DNA of 30,135 nt from assembly GCA_946482585.1 (NCBI GenBank), contig CAMLSI010000007.1, forward strand, positions 1 to 30,135, read 5' to 3'. Numbering within the stretch: position 1 is the stretch's first letter; the number at the start of each line of letters is the position of its first letter. Positions 16,821 to 23,252 of this stretch are shown in pieces. The notes beneath the pieces were generated by a model that searched no databases, was not told the DNA's origin, and worked only from the letters and a program-made list of their open reading frames with translations. The stretch is from an uncultured Lysobacteraceae bacterium. GTDB taxonomy: Bacteria; Pseudomonadota; Gammaproteobacteria; Xanthomonadales; Rhodanobacteraceae. The translations under genes were made by a program, and so were the position numbers.

Positions 16821-18182
16821 ATGAATCGCACGCGCAAGTGGAGACTGACCGGCGGCGGCGCCGCGCTGCTGGTACTGGCCGCGAGTTGCTCGCACGGACC
16901 GGTCACGCCGACGCCGACACCGCCGATCGATCCGCCCGTGACGAACTGCAACGTCACGCCGCCGACGACCCCGGTCACGCCGGCACTGCTCGCGAGCGGC
17001 CTACCCTGCGACGCGACCATCGTGCCGCCGATCACGCTCGCGAACCTGCAGCACGGCTTCGACTACTACTCCTGGCTCACCTTCCTCGCGCTCAACGCGC
17101 CGGCGGCCGGCGGCACCATCGGCAAGGATGCGCCCACCGTCTGGGAGAGCTGGAAAGAGCTCTCCGACGTGATGAAGCCCGACGGATCGCGGCCCGCGCC
17201 CTGGGACGCGCCGCACACGATTCCGCCCGCATGCCGCAACGTCGGCGTTCCGAAGGGCACGCGCGTGCTCAGCATGGTCGGCAAGACACCGGACGTGCTG
17301 TCCGCGACCGTGCAGCCGTTCGACACGGGCCCGCTGATCGACCAGCACGGCCGCTACGTGCGCTACGAAATCCTCATGAACCGGCCGATGTTCGAATACA
17401 TCGTGCAGAACGGTCTCTACAGCAAGCAGGGACAGAGCGCATTCACCGCGACGGTCGACTTCCCCTCGGGCGACGTGGTCGACAACACGACCAACGGGAC
17501 CATCGGCGCGATCATGGCGAAGGCCTCGTGGATGGTGCTCGACGACAGCGACGACGCCGGAAAATTCCATACGGTGCAGGCGCTGGTCTACACGCCGCCG
17601 CAGGAGAATCCGCGCATCGAGGAGTCGTGCGTCGGCGCCACGCTTGGCCTGGTCGGACTGCACTTAGCGCACAAGACCGCGGGCGCGCCGCAATGGATCT
17701 GGTCGACGTTCGAGCATGTGCTCAACGCGCCCCAGCAGACCGATGTCGCCGCGGGCAAGCTCGCCGCGCACTACAACTTCTACCGCGCGAACTGCAGCGG
17801 CTGCGCCGTCAACGAGCCACCGCCGCGGCCGTGGAATCCGAACGTGCAGCCGTTTCCGGACGGCTTCACCAGCCAGATCGTGCGCGAGACGCCGATCACG
17901 GCCGAGACCGCGGCACTGACGCAGGCGTTCTCCGGAATCCTGACCGGCACGGTCTGGCAGAACTATCTGCTCGTCAGTACGCAATGGCCCACCGATCCGC
18001 AAAGCAAGACCGACCCGAACGGCGTTCCGGCACCGGAGTTCCTCGCCAACATCACGCTCGAAACCTATATCCAGGGCAGCGTGCCGCAGGCTTCGTCGAG
18101 CTGCATGAATTGCCACGGCAATGCGGCGGCCACGACGGGCCGCACCTCCGACTTCACGTTCATTCTCGAACGCGCGCACTGA
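16821..18182 (+). CDS. c-type cytochrome-like lipoprotein of the FAD dehydrogenase operon
   Basis: The product is 453 aa from the ATG at 16821 with GGAG at 16811-16814. The N-terminus (LTGGGAALLVLAASC) is a lipoprotein-like signal with Cys23. A proline/threonine linker follows. The only complete heme-attachment motif is CMNCH (Cys428, Cys431, His432) near the C-terminus. A second pair, ANCSGCAV (Cys325, Cys328), lacks the heme-ligand His. Other conserved-looking segments are GLVGLHLAHKT and WIWSTFEHVLN. By position it should accept electrons from the GMC flavoprotein two genes on and pass them to the respiratory chain. It is not the usual tri-heme cytochrome of fructose or gluconate dehydrogenases, so the family is unnamed here; the electron-transfer role is inferred from the motif and the operon. 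Confidence 0.75.
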   Translation: MNRTRKWRLTGGGAALLVLAASCSHGPVTPTPTPPIDPPVTNCNVTPPTTPVTPALLASGLPCDATIVPPITLANLQHGFDYYSWLTFLALNAPAAGGTIGKDAPTVWESWKELSDVMKPDGSRPAPWDAPHTIPPACRNVGVPKGTRVLSMVGKTPDVLSATVQPFDTGPLIDQHGRYVRYEILMNRPMFEYIVQNGLYSKQGQSAFTATVDFPSGDVVDNTTNGTIGAIMAKASWMVLDDSDDAGKFHTVQALVYTPPQENPRIEESCVGATLGLVGLHLAHKTAGAPQWIWSTFEHVLNAPQQTDVAAGKLAAHYNFYRANCSGCAVNEPPPRPWNPNVQPFPDGFTSQIVRETPITAETAALTQAFSGILTGTVWQNYLLVSTQWPTDPQSKTDPNGVPAPEFLANITLETYIQGSVPQASSSCMNCHGNAAATTGRTSDFTFILERAH

Positions 18183-18209
18183 CGCGTCGCTCAACTCCGA
18201 GGCGAGCCC

Positions 18210-18707
18210 ATGGCCAGCGATCCCATGTCCCAGTTCGTGAACCTGTCGGCGCTGCTGACCGGCGTCAGCGCGAGCAAGCTCGCACCGCCGCTGTCGCCGT
18301 CGAAAGTGCCGCAACTGCTGTTCGATACCGCGCGGAAGAACGGCGGCGCGACCTTCGATCAACTGCTGTCGGTCTATTCCAACGCCGTCGCACAAGGCAT
18401 GACCGATACACAGATCGCGCAGCAGATCTTCGCGGCTAACGGCCCCGACGTCTGCTACCTCGCGCGCAGCATCATGCTCGCGTGGTACCTCGGCAGCTGG
18501 TACGACCCGAAGGTGCTGCAGGCCTACAACAGCCCGACGCCGCCGCCGGGACCGCCGTCCTCGGTCGTGATCTCGTCCGACGCGTATACGCAGGGCTGGG
18601 TCTGGAACGTCGCGCAGGCCCATGCCATGGGCTACAGCAACTTCACGTTCGGCTACTGGGCCAAGAACCCGCCGGCGCTGTCGGATTTCACGGGAGCCAC
18701 GTCATGA
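18210..18707 (+). CDS. Small subunit of sorbitol/fructose-dehydrogenase type
   Basis: The product is 165 aa; GAGGCGAG precedes the ATG. The sequence fits the FAD-dependent sorbitol dehydrogenase small-subunit family (PF12318 type): an early FVNLSALLTGV, a central ARSIMLAWYLGSWYD, and a C-terminal AYTQGWVWNV...FGYWAKNPPAL. In known complexes this subunit is a chaperone that carries a Tat signal and takes the cofactor-loaded flavoprotein across the membrane. Here there is no Tat or Sec signal. None can be hidden upstream, because the preceding gene stops in the same frame at 18180-18182. The gene overlaps the GMC gene by four bases (ATGA at 18704-18707), so the two are translationally coupled. 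Annotators could easily label it hypothetical. Confidence 0.8.
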   Translation: MASDPMSQFVNLSALLTGVSASKLAPPLSPSKVPQLLFDTARKNGGATFDQLLSVYSNAVAQGMTDTQIAQQIFAANGPDVCYLARSIMLAWYLGSWYDPKVLQAYNSPTPPPGPPSSVVISSDAYTQGWVWNVAQAHAMGYSNFTFGYWAKNPPALSDFTGATS

Positions 18708-20563
18708 GCGCCGCACAGACCGATTACGACGTCGTCATCGTCGGCGCCGGCGCCTCCGGCTCGATCCTGGCCAAGCAGCTCGGACTCGCCGGCAAGAAGG
18801 TGCTGATACTCGAGGCCGGTGCCGGTACGCCGACCAACATCAACGCGTTCATGCAGCGCTTCTACACCTCGGTCGCGAAAACGCCGGAGTCGCCGTACAC
18901 GCCCGATCTGTTCACGCCGCAGGGCAGCGGAAACCTCACCGATCCGTCGACGCTCGCGGCCGGCCGCCCCACCGTGCTGACCCTGCGCGCCGACAATTGG
19001 CAGGACCCGCATCAGGCGTACCTGATCCAGCAGGGTCCGAAGGCGTTCGCGAGCACCTACGAACGCGTCGCCGGCGGCACGATGCGGCATTGGCTCGGCA
19101 CGAGCCTTCGCTTCCTGCCGAACGACTTCCAGATGCAGACCGTCTACAAGCAGGAAGTGAACTGGCCGCTGAGCTATGCGGATCTCGATCCGTGGTACTG
19201 CAAGGCCGAGGCCGAGATCGGCGTATCGGCGAACGCGAGCGAGCAGTCGTACCTGGGCATCACCTTTCCGCCGGGCTACAGCTACCCGATGCAGGCGATT
19301 CCGCACACGCTCGTCGACGATGCCGTCGACGCGGCGACGCAAGGCATGACGTTCGAAGGACTGCCCGTCACCGTGACCGGCACGCCCGCAGGCCGCAACT
19401 CGCAGCCGTACCAGAACCGCCGCGTCTGCGCCGGCAATACGAACTGCATTCCGATCTGCCCGATCCAGGCCAAGTACGACCCCAGCGTGAGCCTCAACGC
19501 GGCGCTCGATACCGGCAACGTGACCGTATGGCCGCAGACCGTCGCGAGCCACATCCGCATCGCCGACGACGATACCGTCAGCGGCATCGACTACATCCAG
19601 TATCAGCAGGTCACCGGTCCGGCGACCGGCAGCGGCACGGTCAGCGCGAAGATCTACATCATCGCCGCGCATGCGATCGAAACGCCGCGGCTGCTGCTGA
19701 TGTCGACGAACGGCGGCCGCTTCCCGAACGGTGTCGCCAACCGCAGCGGCTGCGTCGGCCAGAACCTCATGGATCACCCGCTGTATCTCGCCTGGGCGCT
19801 CGCGCCGCAGCCGATCTGGCCGTATCGCGGACCGCTCGCGACAGCGGGCATCGAAAGCCTGCGCGACGGCGATTTCCGCAGCGAGCGCGCAGCATTCCGC
19901 ATCGAGATCGGCAACGAAGGCTGGAACTTCGCGATCGGCGATCCGGATACGACCACACTCGACTTCATCAACGGCATGAACGTCAGCGGACTGAATCCGC
20001 CCGCAGCCGGCGGCGACGCGCCCGCCGCGCTCTGGGGCGGCGCGCTCGTCACCGCGCTCAACGACGGCCTGTCGCGGCAATTCCGCCTCGGCTTTCTCGT
20101 CGAGCAGTCGCCCGAAGCCACGAACTACGTGAGCCTGTCGGACGAGCTCGATCCGCTCGGCCTGCCGCGTCCCGAAATCCATTACGACCTGTCCGACTAC
20201 ACGAAGAAGGGCTTCGTCGCCGCGAAGCAGGTCGCCGACGCGGTGTTCGCGAAAATGGGTGCCAGGCAATTCACGACGCCGCCGGCCGCGAACGACCCGA
20301 CCTCGTTCGAGTATCCCGTCGGCGACGTGCCCACGCGTTTCAAGTATTACGGCGCGGGACACATCGTCGGCACCTACCGCATGGGCGACGATCCGTGCAA
20401 ATCAGTCGTCGACCAGAACCAGCGCAGCTGGGACCACGCCAACCTCTACCTCGTCGGCAGCGGCACGTTCCCGACCGTCACGACCGCGAACCCGACGTTG
20501 ACGATCGCGGCGTTCAGCCTGAAAACCGCGGCGGCGGTGATCGCGCAGCTCGACGGCACCTGA
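18704..20563 (+). CDS. GMC-family FAD-dependent dehydrogenase with likely 3Fe-4S cluster
   Basis: The product is 619 aa from the ATG at 18704. The FAD-binding Rossmann motif VVIVGAGASGSILAKQL is at the N-terminus, and the C-terminus has the GMC signature GHIVGTYRMGDDP with GTFPTVTTANPTLTIAA. In relatives the conserved His and the Asn of ANPT act at the flavin. Cys242, Cys248 and Cys252 (CAGNTNCIPIC) have the spacing of the 3Fe-4S ligands of bacterial FAD-glucose dehydrogenase, which relay electrons to the cytochrome subunit. It therefore looks like the catalytic subunit of a membrane-linked sugar, polyol or alcohol dehydrogenase. At 619 aa it is longer than the ~540-aa fructose/glucose enzymes. 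No export signal is present. The substrate is unknown. Confidence 0.9.
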   Translation: MSAAQTDYDVVIVGAGASGSILAKQLGLAGKKVLILEAGAGTPTNINAFMQRFYTSVAKTPESPYTPDLFTPQGSGNLTDPSTLAAGRPTVLTLRADNWQDPHQAYLIQQGPKAFASTYERVAGGTMRHWLGTSLRFLPNDFQMQTVYKQEVNWPLSYADLDPWYCKAEAEIGVSANASEQSYLGITFPPGYSYPMQAIPHTLVDDAVDAATQGMTFEGLPVTVTGTPAGRNSQPYQNRRVCAGNTNCIPICPIQAKYDPSVSLNAALDTGNVTVWPQTVASHIRIADDDTVSGIDYIQYQQVTGPATGSGTVSAKIYIIAAHAIETPRLLLMSTNGGRFPNGVANRSGCVGQNLMDHPLYLAWALAPQPIWPYRGPLATAGIESLRDGDFRSERAAFRIEIGNEGWNFAIGDPDTTTLDFINGMNVSGLNPPAAGGDAPAALWGGALVTALNDGLSRQFRLGFLVEQSPEATNYVSLSDELDPLGLPRPEIHYDLSDYTKKGFVAAKQVADAVFAKMGARQFTTPPAANDPTSFEYPVGDVPTRFKYYGAGHIVGTYRMGDDPCKSVVDQNQRSWDHANLYLVGSGTFPTVTTANPTLTIAAFSLKTAAAVIAQLDGT

Positions 20564-20643
20564 CCGAACCCCGGGCTCGCGACGATCGGCAGCGTGTGGT
20601 CGCCGTCGGCGGCCGCGCGAACGGCAGGCGCCGGCTCGCGTCG

Positions 20644-20681
20644 ACCTCGATCGTGCGCTCGCTCGCGCGAGCACACGCTAC
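20644..20681 (-). repeat. REP-like palindromic element, copy 2
   Basis: This is the reverse complement of copy 1 (3126-3163) with 36 of 38 bases identical. It begins ACCTCGATCGTGCGCTCGC and ends GCGAGCACACGCTAC on the plus strand. It lies between two convergent genes, a usual site for REP elements. Confidence 0.7.
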
Positions 20682-20717
20682 GGGGCCTCGCGATATCGGT
20701 GGCGTCTGGTCTCGATC

Positions 20718-20741
20718 GGCAGGCGCCGGCTCGCGCCTGCC
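20718..20741. terminator. Stem-loop between the GMC and XRE genes
   Basis: GGCAGGCGC pairs with GCGCCTGCC around the loop CGGCTC, a perfect 9-bp stem. It lies 12 bases from the stop of the minus-strand XRE gene and could end transcription from either side, although no T-run follows. Confidence 0.5.
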
Positions 20742-20753
20742 GCCGCGCCGCTG

Positions 20754-21131
20754 CTATTTCCTGCTCCGCCGCGCCTTCGGCGCGATCACGTCGAGCATCG
20801 CCCGGGCCTGCATGCGCGCGGCCGGCTTCATGCGGCGCAGTCGCACGATCCAGTCGATCTCCTCGGCGGTGTAGGCCTCGGGCATCTCGCGCAGGCCGCG
20901 CAGGCCGGTGCCGGCCTTGCGATTCGTGCTGCGCTGCCCGGTGCAGACGTATTGCGCGTCATACCCCTCGACCGTCAGCGCGATCAATGCATCGAGCGGC
21001 ATCGGGATCTCGGTCTCCCAGCGCCGCACCGTGCGCGTGCTGACGCCCGTGATCTCGGCCACGCTCTCGCGACTCAGTTCGAGGCGCAGACGCTCCTCGC
21101 GTAATCGTCCATAAAAATCGGTATCGGCCAT
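20754..21131 (-). CDS. XRE-family repressor-like regulator 1
   Basis: The product is 125 aa from the ATG at 21131 (MADTDFYGRLREE). Residues ~17-37 are the helix-turn-helix (SRESVAEITGVSTRTVRRWE), followed by MPLDALIALTVEGYDAQYVCTGQRS, the segment that in many phage-repressor-like XRE proteins links the DNA-binding domain to the rest. The C-terminal ~60 residues (EEIDWIVRLRRMKPAARMQARAMLDVIA) are helical and probably mediate dimers. There is no LexA/CI-type peptidase domain. It is a paralogue of the gene at 21461-21940, sharing FxxRLREER, TVRRWE, MPLDA, GYDxQYV and GxRSxN. The ribosome site is weak. A palindromic element lies at 21177-21212 in its upstream region. Targets are unknown; autoregulation is likely. 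Confidence 0.8.
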   Translation of the reverse strand: MADTDFYGRLREERLRLELSRESVAEITGVSTRTVRRWETEIPMPLDALIALTVEGYDAQYVCTGQRSTNRKAGTGLRGLREMPEAYTAEEIDWIVRLRRMKPAARMQARAMLDVIAPKARRSRK

Positions 21132-21460
21132 ACCGGCAATCCATTCGCATACGGCGACTCGGCGCCGACCCCGTGAATTTCGCTCACTGCAAGCCTCTTG
21201 CGCAATGGAAAAGTACAAACGGTAGCGCAGGTCGTCGCGATCGCGCCGCCGTCCGCGGCGACTGCCGCGCCATGCGCAATCGGGCTACACCACACACCAC
21301 GCGCGCGGTGCGACCGGCGTCACGGATGACGACGGACATTTCGCTTGACAGCGCGTGCCGCACCGCCCCGCGCAGACCATGCCGCGATCGGATCCGCTCG
21401 CGTGCGCCGAGTCGCACCGGCGCTCGCCGACCGTCCGCGCGCGTTCTGCCGGCGCCCGGC
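21132..21460. other. 329-bp gap between the two XRE genes
   Basis: No gene seen on either strand. The only recognised content is the operator-like element at 21177-21212, 46 bases upstream of regulator 1. Confidence 0.5.
21177..21212. promoter_or_regulatory. Operator-like element, copy 1
   Basis: The first 30 bases match copy 2 (22211-22240) at 25 positions, then both continue GGAAAA. The core is TGCAAG (21188-21193), three bases, CTTGCG (21197-21202): a 6-bp inverted repeat with one mismatch. It is 46-81 bases upstream of the start codon of XRE regulator 1. Confidence 0.5.
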
Positions 21461-21940
21461 TCAACGTCCGTCGCGCACCGCGCGCGATGGCGGTTTCGCA
21501 TGGCCCGGCGGCGATTCGGCCGCCGCGCGCGCCGCTTTCAGCGCCTTTGCCGCCGCAGCGACAGAGCGGGACTCGCGTACCGCCAGCGGCGTCTTGAGTG
21601 CGAGCACGGCGAGTATCGCGTGGGCCTGCTCGCGCTCATGCGTCGTCAGCACGCGGTAGCGTCGCAACAGCACGATCTCGTCGCCGGCAAAGCCGGGACT
21701 GACTTCGTAGTCGACACCCTTCTCGCGCACTTCGTGCACGTTCTTGCTGCGCACACCGCTCGCGACGTACTGCACGTCGTAGCCGACGGCGAGCAACGGA
21801 ACCATCGCATCGAGCGGCATGGCCACGTGCGATTCCCAGCGCCGCACTGTCTTGACGTGAACGCTCGCCGCATCAGCGACTTGTTGCAGCGATAAACCCA
21901 GTCGCGCCCGCTCTTCCCGTAGCCGTGCAAAAAGATCCAT
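21461..21940 (-). CDS. XRE-family repressor-like regulator 2
   Basis: The product is 159 aa, ATG at 21940 with GGTGAT just before it. The helix-turn-helix (LSLQQVADAASVHVKTVRRWE) is followed by MPLDAMVPLLAVGYDVQYVASGVRSKN. The rest is helical (HEREQAHAILAVLAL) and ends in an Ala/Pro/Arg-rich tail of ~45 residues that regulator 1 lacks. The two proteins look like an old tandem duplication, roughly 40% identical in the N-terminal half by eye. Both are on the minus strand, 329 bp apart. No toxin, integrase or other phage gene lies nearby, so a lone transcription factor or a prophage remnant fits better than an intact prophage. Two palindromes (21952-21962 and 21991-22004) lie directly upstream. 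Confidence 0.82.
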   Translation of the reverse strand: MDLFARLREERARLGLSLQQVADAASVHVKTVRRWESHVAMPLDAMVPLLAVGYDVQYVASGVRSKNVHEVREKGVDYEVSPGFAGDEIVLLRRYRVLTTHEREQAHAILAVLALKTPLAVRESRSVAAAAKALKAARAAAESPPGHAKPPSRAVRDGR

Positions 21941-21951
21941 GTGATCACCAC

Positions 21952-21962
21952 TTGACTGTCAA
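21952..21962. promoter_or_regulatory. Palindrome TTGAC-T-GTCAA next to XRE regulator 2
   Basis: A perfect 5-bp dyad with a single central base, 12 bases before the start codon of XRE regulator 2. It overlaps the expected ribosome-loading region, so a bound protein would block transcription. Confidence 0.4.
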
Positions 21963-21990
21963 CCAACGCTGACCCAGAATTTTTTAACTA

Positions 21991-22004
21991 GGACAGTTAT
22001 GTCC
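21991..22004. promoter_or_regulatory. Palindrome GGACA-GTTA-TGTCC upstream of XRE regulator 2
   Basis: A perfect 5-bp dyad with a 4-base spacer. On the minus strand an AT-rich run (TTAAAAAATT, about 21978-21987) follows, which is where a -10 box would sit. This arrangement fits an autoregulatory operator of the XRE protein. Confidence 0.45.
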
Positions 22005-22210
22005 AAAACGGCCCCGCTTCTCTTCCTCATGTCGCCACCGCTCCGCGTTTCATTCTTCCCGTCGTCGTCGGCCCGCTGTGCGCCGGCGCGCGTCCTCGTG
22101 CCTCCCGCAGGGTGCCGTTGCATCAACGGACAACCCATCGTGGTTGCGTGAGGACGACACGGACAGAAACGGCACGACTCACACCACCGCGTAGAAACTG
22201 CTCCCGCTGC

Positions 22211-22247
22211 ATTTCACTGACTGCAAGCGGCTTGCACAATCGGAAAA
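22211..22247. promoter_or_regulatory. Operator-like element, copy 2
   Basis: This copy has a perfect core, TGCAAG-CGG-CTTGCA (22222-22236), flanked by ATTTCACTGAC and CAATCGGAAAA. It matches copy 1 at 21177-21212 outside any coding sequence. It lies between XRE regulator 2 (-) and the small winged-helix gene (+) and could act on either. Confidence 0.5.
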
Positions 22248-22511
22248 ACCCGCGCATCCGCGTCGGATTAGGCGCAGGGATAAATTTGGTAGAACAGGCT
22301 GCGCCGATGCGCTGCGGCCGCGCGCTTCTGCCAAACGCCGACGCCGGGTTTCAGGCGATCCCGCACGCGCAGAGCGTGCGATACGAACCCACGCGCACGT
22401 CGCTGCGCACGCGGTCCGCACGAACGGACTTTCCACGGACGGAAGGTCCGGCATTCCGTGCTGCGCGTGCCGCGCGCAGCACCCCCACACGGACGAGGGG
22501 TGTGCTAGCCC

Positions 22512-22814
22512 ATGGCTGACGAGAAGTACCTCAACGCTGCCCAGCAGCGGGCGCTGCGCACCTTGCTGATGCTCGCCGAACACGACCTCGACGGCATCGC
22601 GCCCGGCGAGATCGCGCGGCACCTCAACACCTTGCCGAGCAATACCACGCGCGATCTCGCGAACCTGCGTCTGGCCGGCCTTGCGGAGTCGCTCGCGAAC
22701 GGCCGCTGGCGCGTCTCGCCGCGACTGGCCGAACTCGCAATCACGCTGCAGCGCAACGTCGAGAGCGCACGCCGTCGTTTCGAGGATGCGCGGCGGCGCT
22801 ACAAGCGCGACTGA
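22512..22814 (+). CDS. Small winged-helix DNA-binding protein
   Basis: The product is 100 aa. Residues ~10-70 read as a winged helix of IclR/MarR-like type: ALRTLLMLAEHDLDG, then GEIARHLNTLPSNTTRDLANLRLAGLAE with a recognition helix around PSNTTRDLANL, and a wing at NGRWRVSPRLAE. The last 30 residues are a basic helix (RRRFEDARRRYKRD). Such stand-alone winged helices occur in phage-like and mobile regions, but no other phage gene is seen here. A GAGGGG lies ~13 bases before the ATG, a long spacing, so translation may be weak. It could be regulated from the operator-like element 265 bp upstream. Target and role are unknown. Confidence 0.65.
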   Translation: MADEKYLNAAQQRALRTLLMLAEHDLDGIAPGEIARHLNTLPSNTTRDLANLRLAGLAESLANGRWRVSPRLAELAITLQRNVESARRRFEDARRRYKRD

Positions 22815-22962
22815 CCGGCGCGCGACGTCGCGCGAATCGCCGCCGCACCGCCCGGCGGTATGGTCCCCCGGCGACACCCGGCCTCGGCCGCGCCCCGGCT
22901 GCCGTCGGCAGGCTCGCTGCGCTAGGCTTGTCCTGCCACATCGCCCCGGCTGGAGCTCGCGC

Positions 22963-23250
22963 ATGCCGACTCTCGTGCTCGCTTCCGCACTCGCCCGCTG
23001 GCTTCCCGCCGCGGCCGGCAGCGAATGCCGTTTCGATGTCGATGCGACGACCCTGCACGACGCGCTCGAAGCGGCGTTCGTACGATATCCGCCGCTGCGC
23101 GGCTATGTCGTCGACGAGCAGGGCCGCATCCGTCACCACGTCGCCGTTTTCGTCGACGGACAAGCCCTGCGGGACAAGTCCGATCTGTCCGCGACCGCGC
23201 TCGGCGCACATTCGGAAATCTATCTGCTGCAAGCACTTTCGGGAGGCTAG
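22963..23250 (+). CDS. MoaD/ThiS-like ubiquitin-fold protein
   Basis: The product is 95 aa with GGAG ten bases before the ATG. The order of segments fits the beta-grasp fold: MPTLVLASALARWL, LHDALEAAFVRYPPLRGYVVDEQG, HVAVFVDGQALRD, then HSEIYLLQALSGG. The chain ends exactly in Gly-Gly, the tail that MoaD, ThiS and ubiquitin-like proteins need for adenylation, thiocarboxylation or conjugation. MoaD normally works with MoaE and MoeB in molybdopterin synthesis, and ThiS with ThiF/ThiG in thiazole synthesis; none of these is nearby. It is immediately followed by the beta-propeller gene at 23253. A sulfur-carrier or protein-tagging function is possible; the sequence alone does not decide. Confidence 0.85.
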   Translation: MPTLVLASALARWLPAAAGSECRFDVDATTLHDALEAAFVRYPPLRGYVVDEQGRIRHHVAVFVDGQALRDKSDLSATALGAHSEIYLLQALSGG

Positions 23251-23252
23251 GC

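Larger units (their letters stand above)
20564..20753. other. Hairpin-rich gap between convergent genes
   Basis: This 190-bp gap holds a 19-bp direct repeat, CGGCAGGCGCCGGCTCGCG, at 20622-20640 and 20717-20735. Between the two units lies the REP-like element at 20644-20681. The second unit also forms the hairpin at 20718-20741. Confidence 0.65.
21941..22511. other. 571-bp regulatory gap
   Basis: No credible gene. It holds two palindromes next to XRE regulator 2 (21952-21962 and 21991-22004), an AT-rich stretch between them, the operator-like element copy 2 (22211-22247) and a -10-like GATAAATT at about 22279. Its AT-rich parts stand out from the surrounding DNA, consistent with divergent promoters. 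Confidence 0.5.

Noticed and set aside
21177..22247. Lambda CII-type TTGC-N6-TTGC sites
   Set aside because: The TTGC spacing does not fit six bases; the elements are better read as TGCAAG/CTTGCA dyads.
20754..22814. An intact prophage or toxin-antitoxin locus
   Set aside because: No integrase, structural gene, toxin or attachment-site repeat was seen around the XRE and winged-helix genes.
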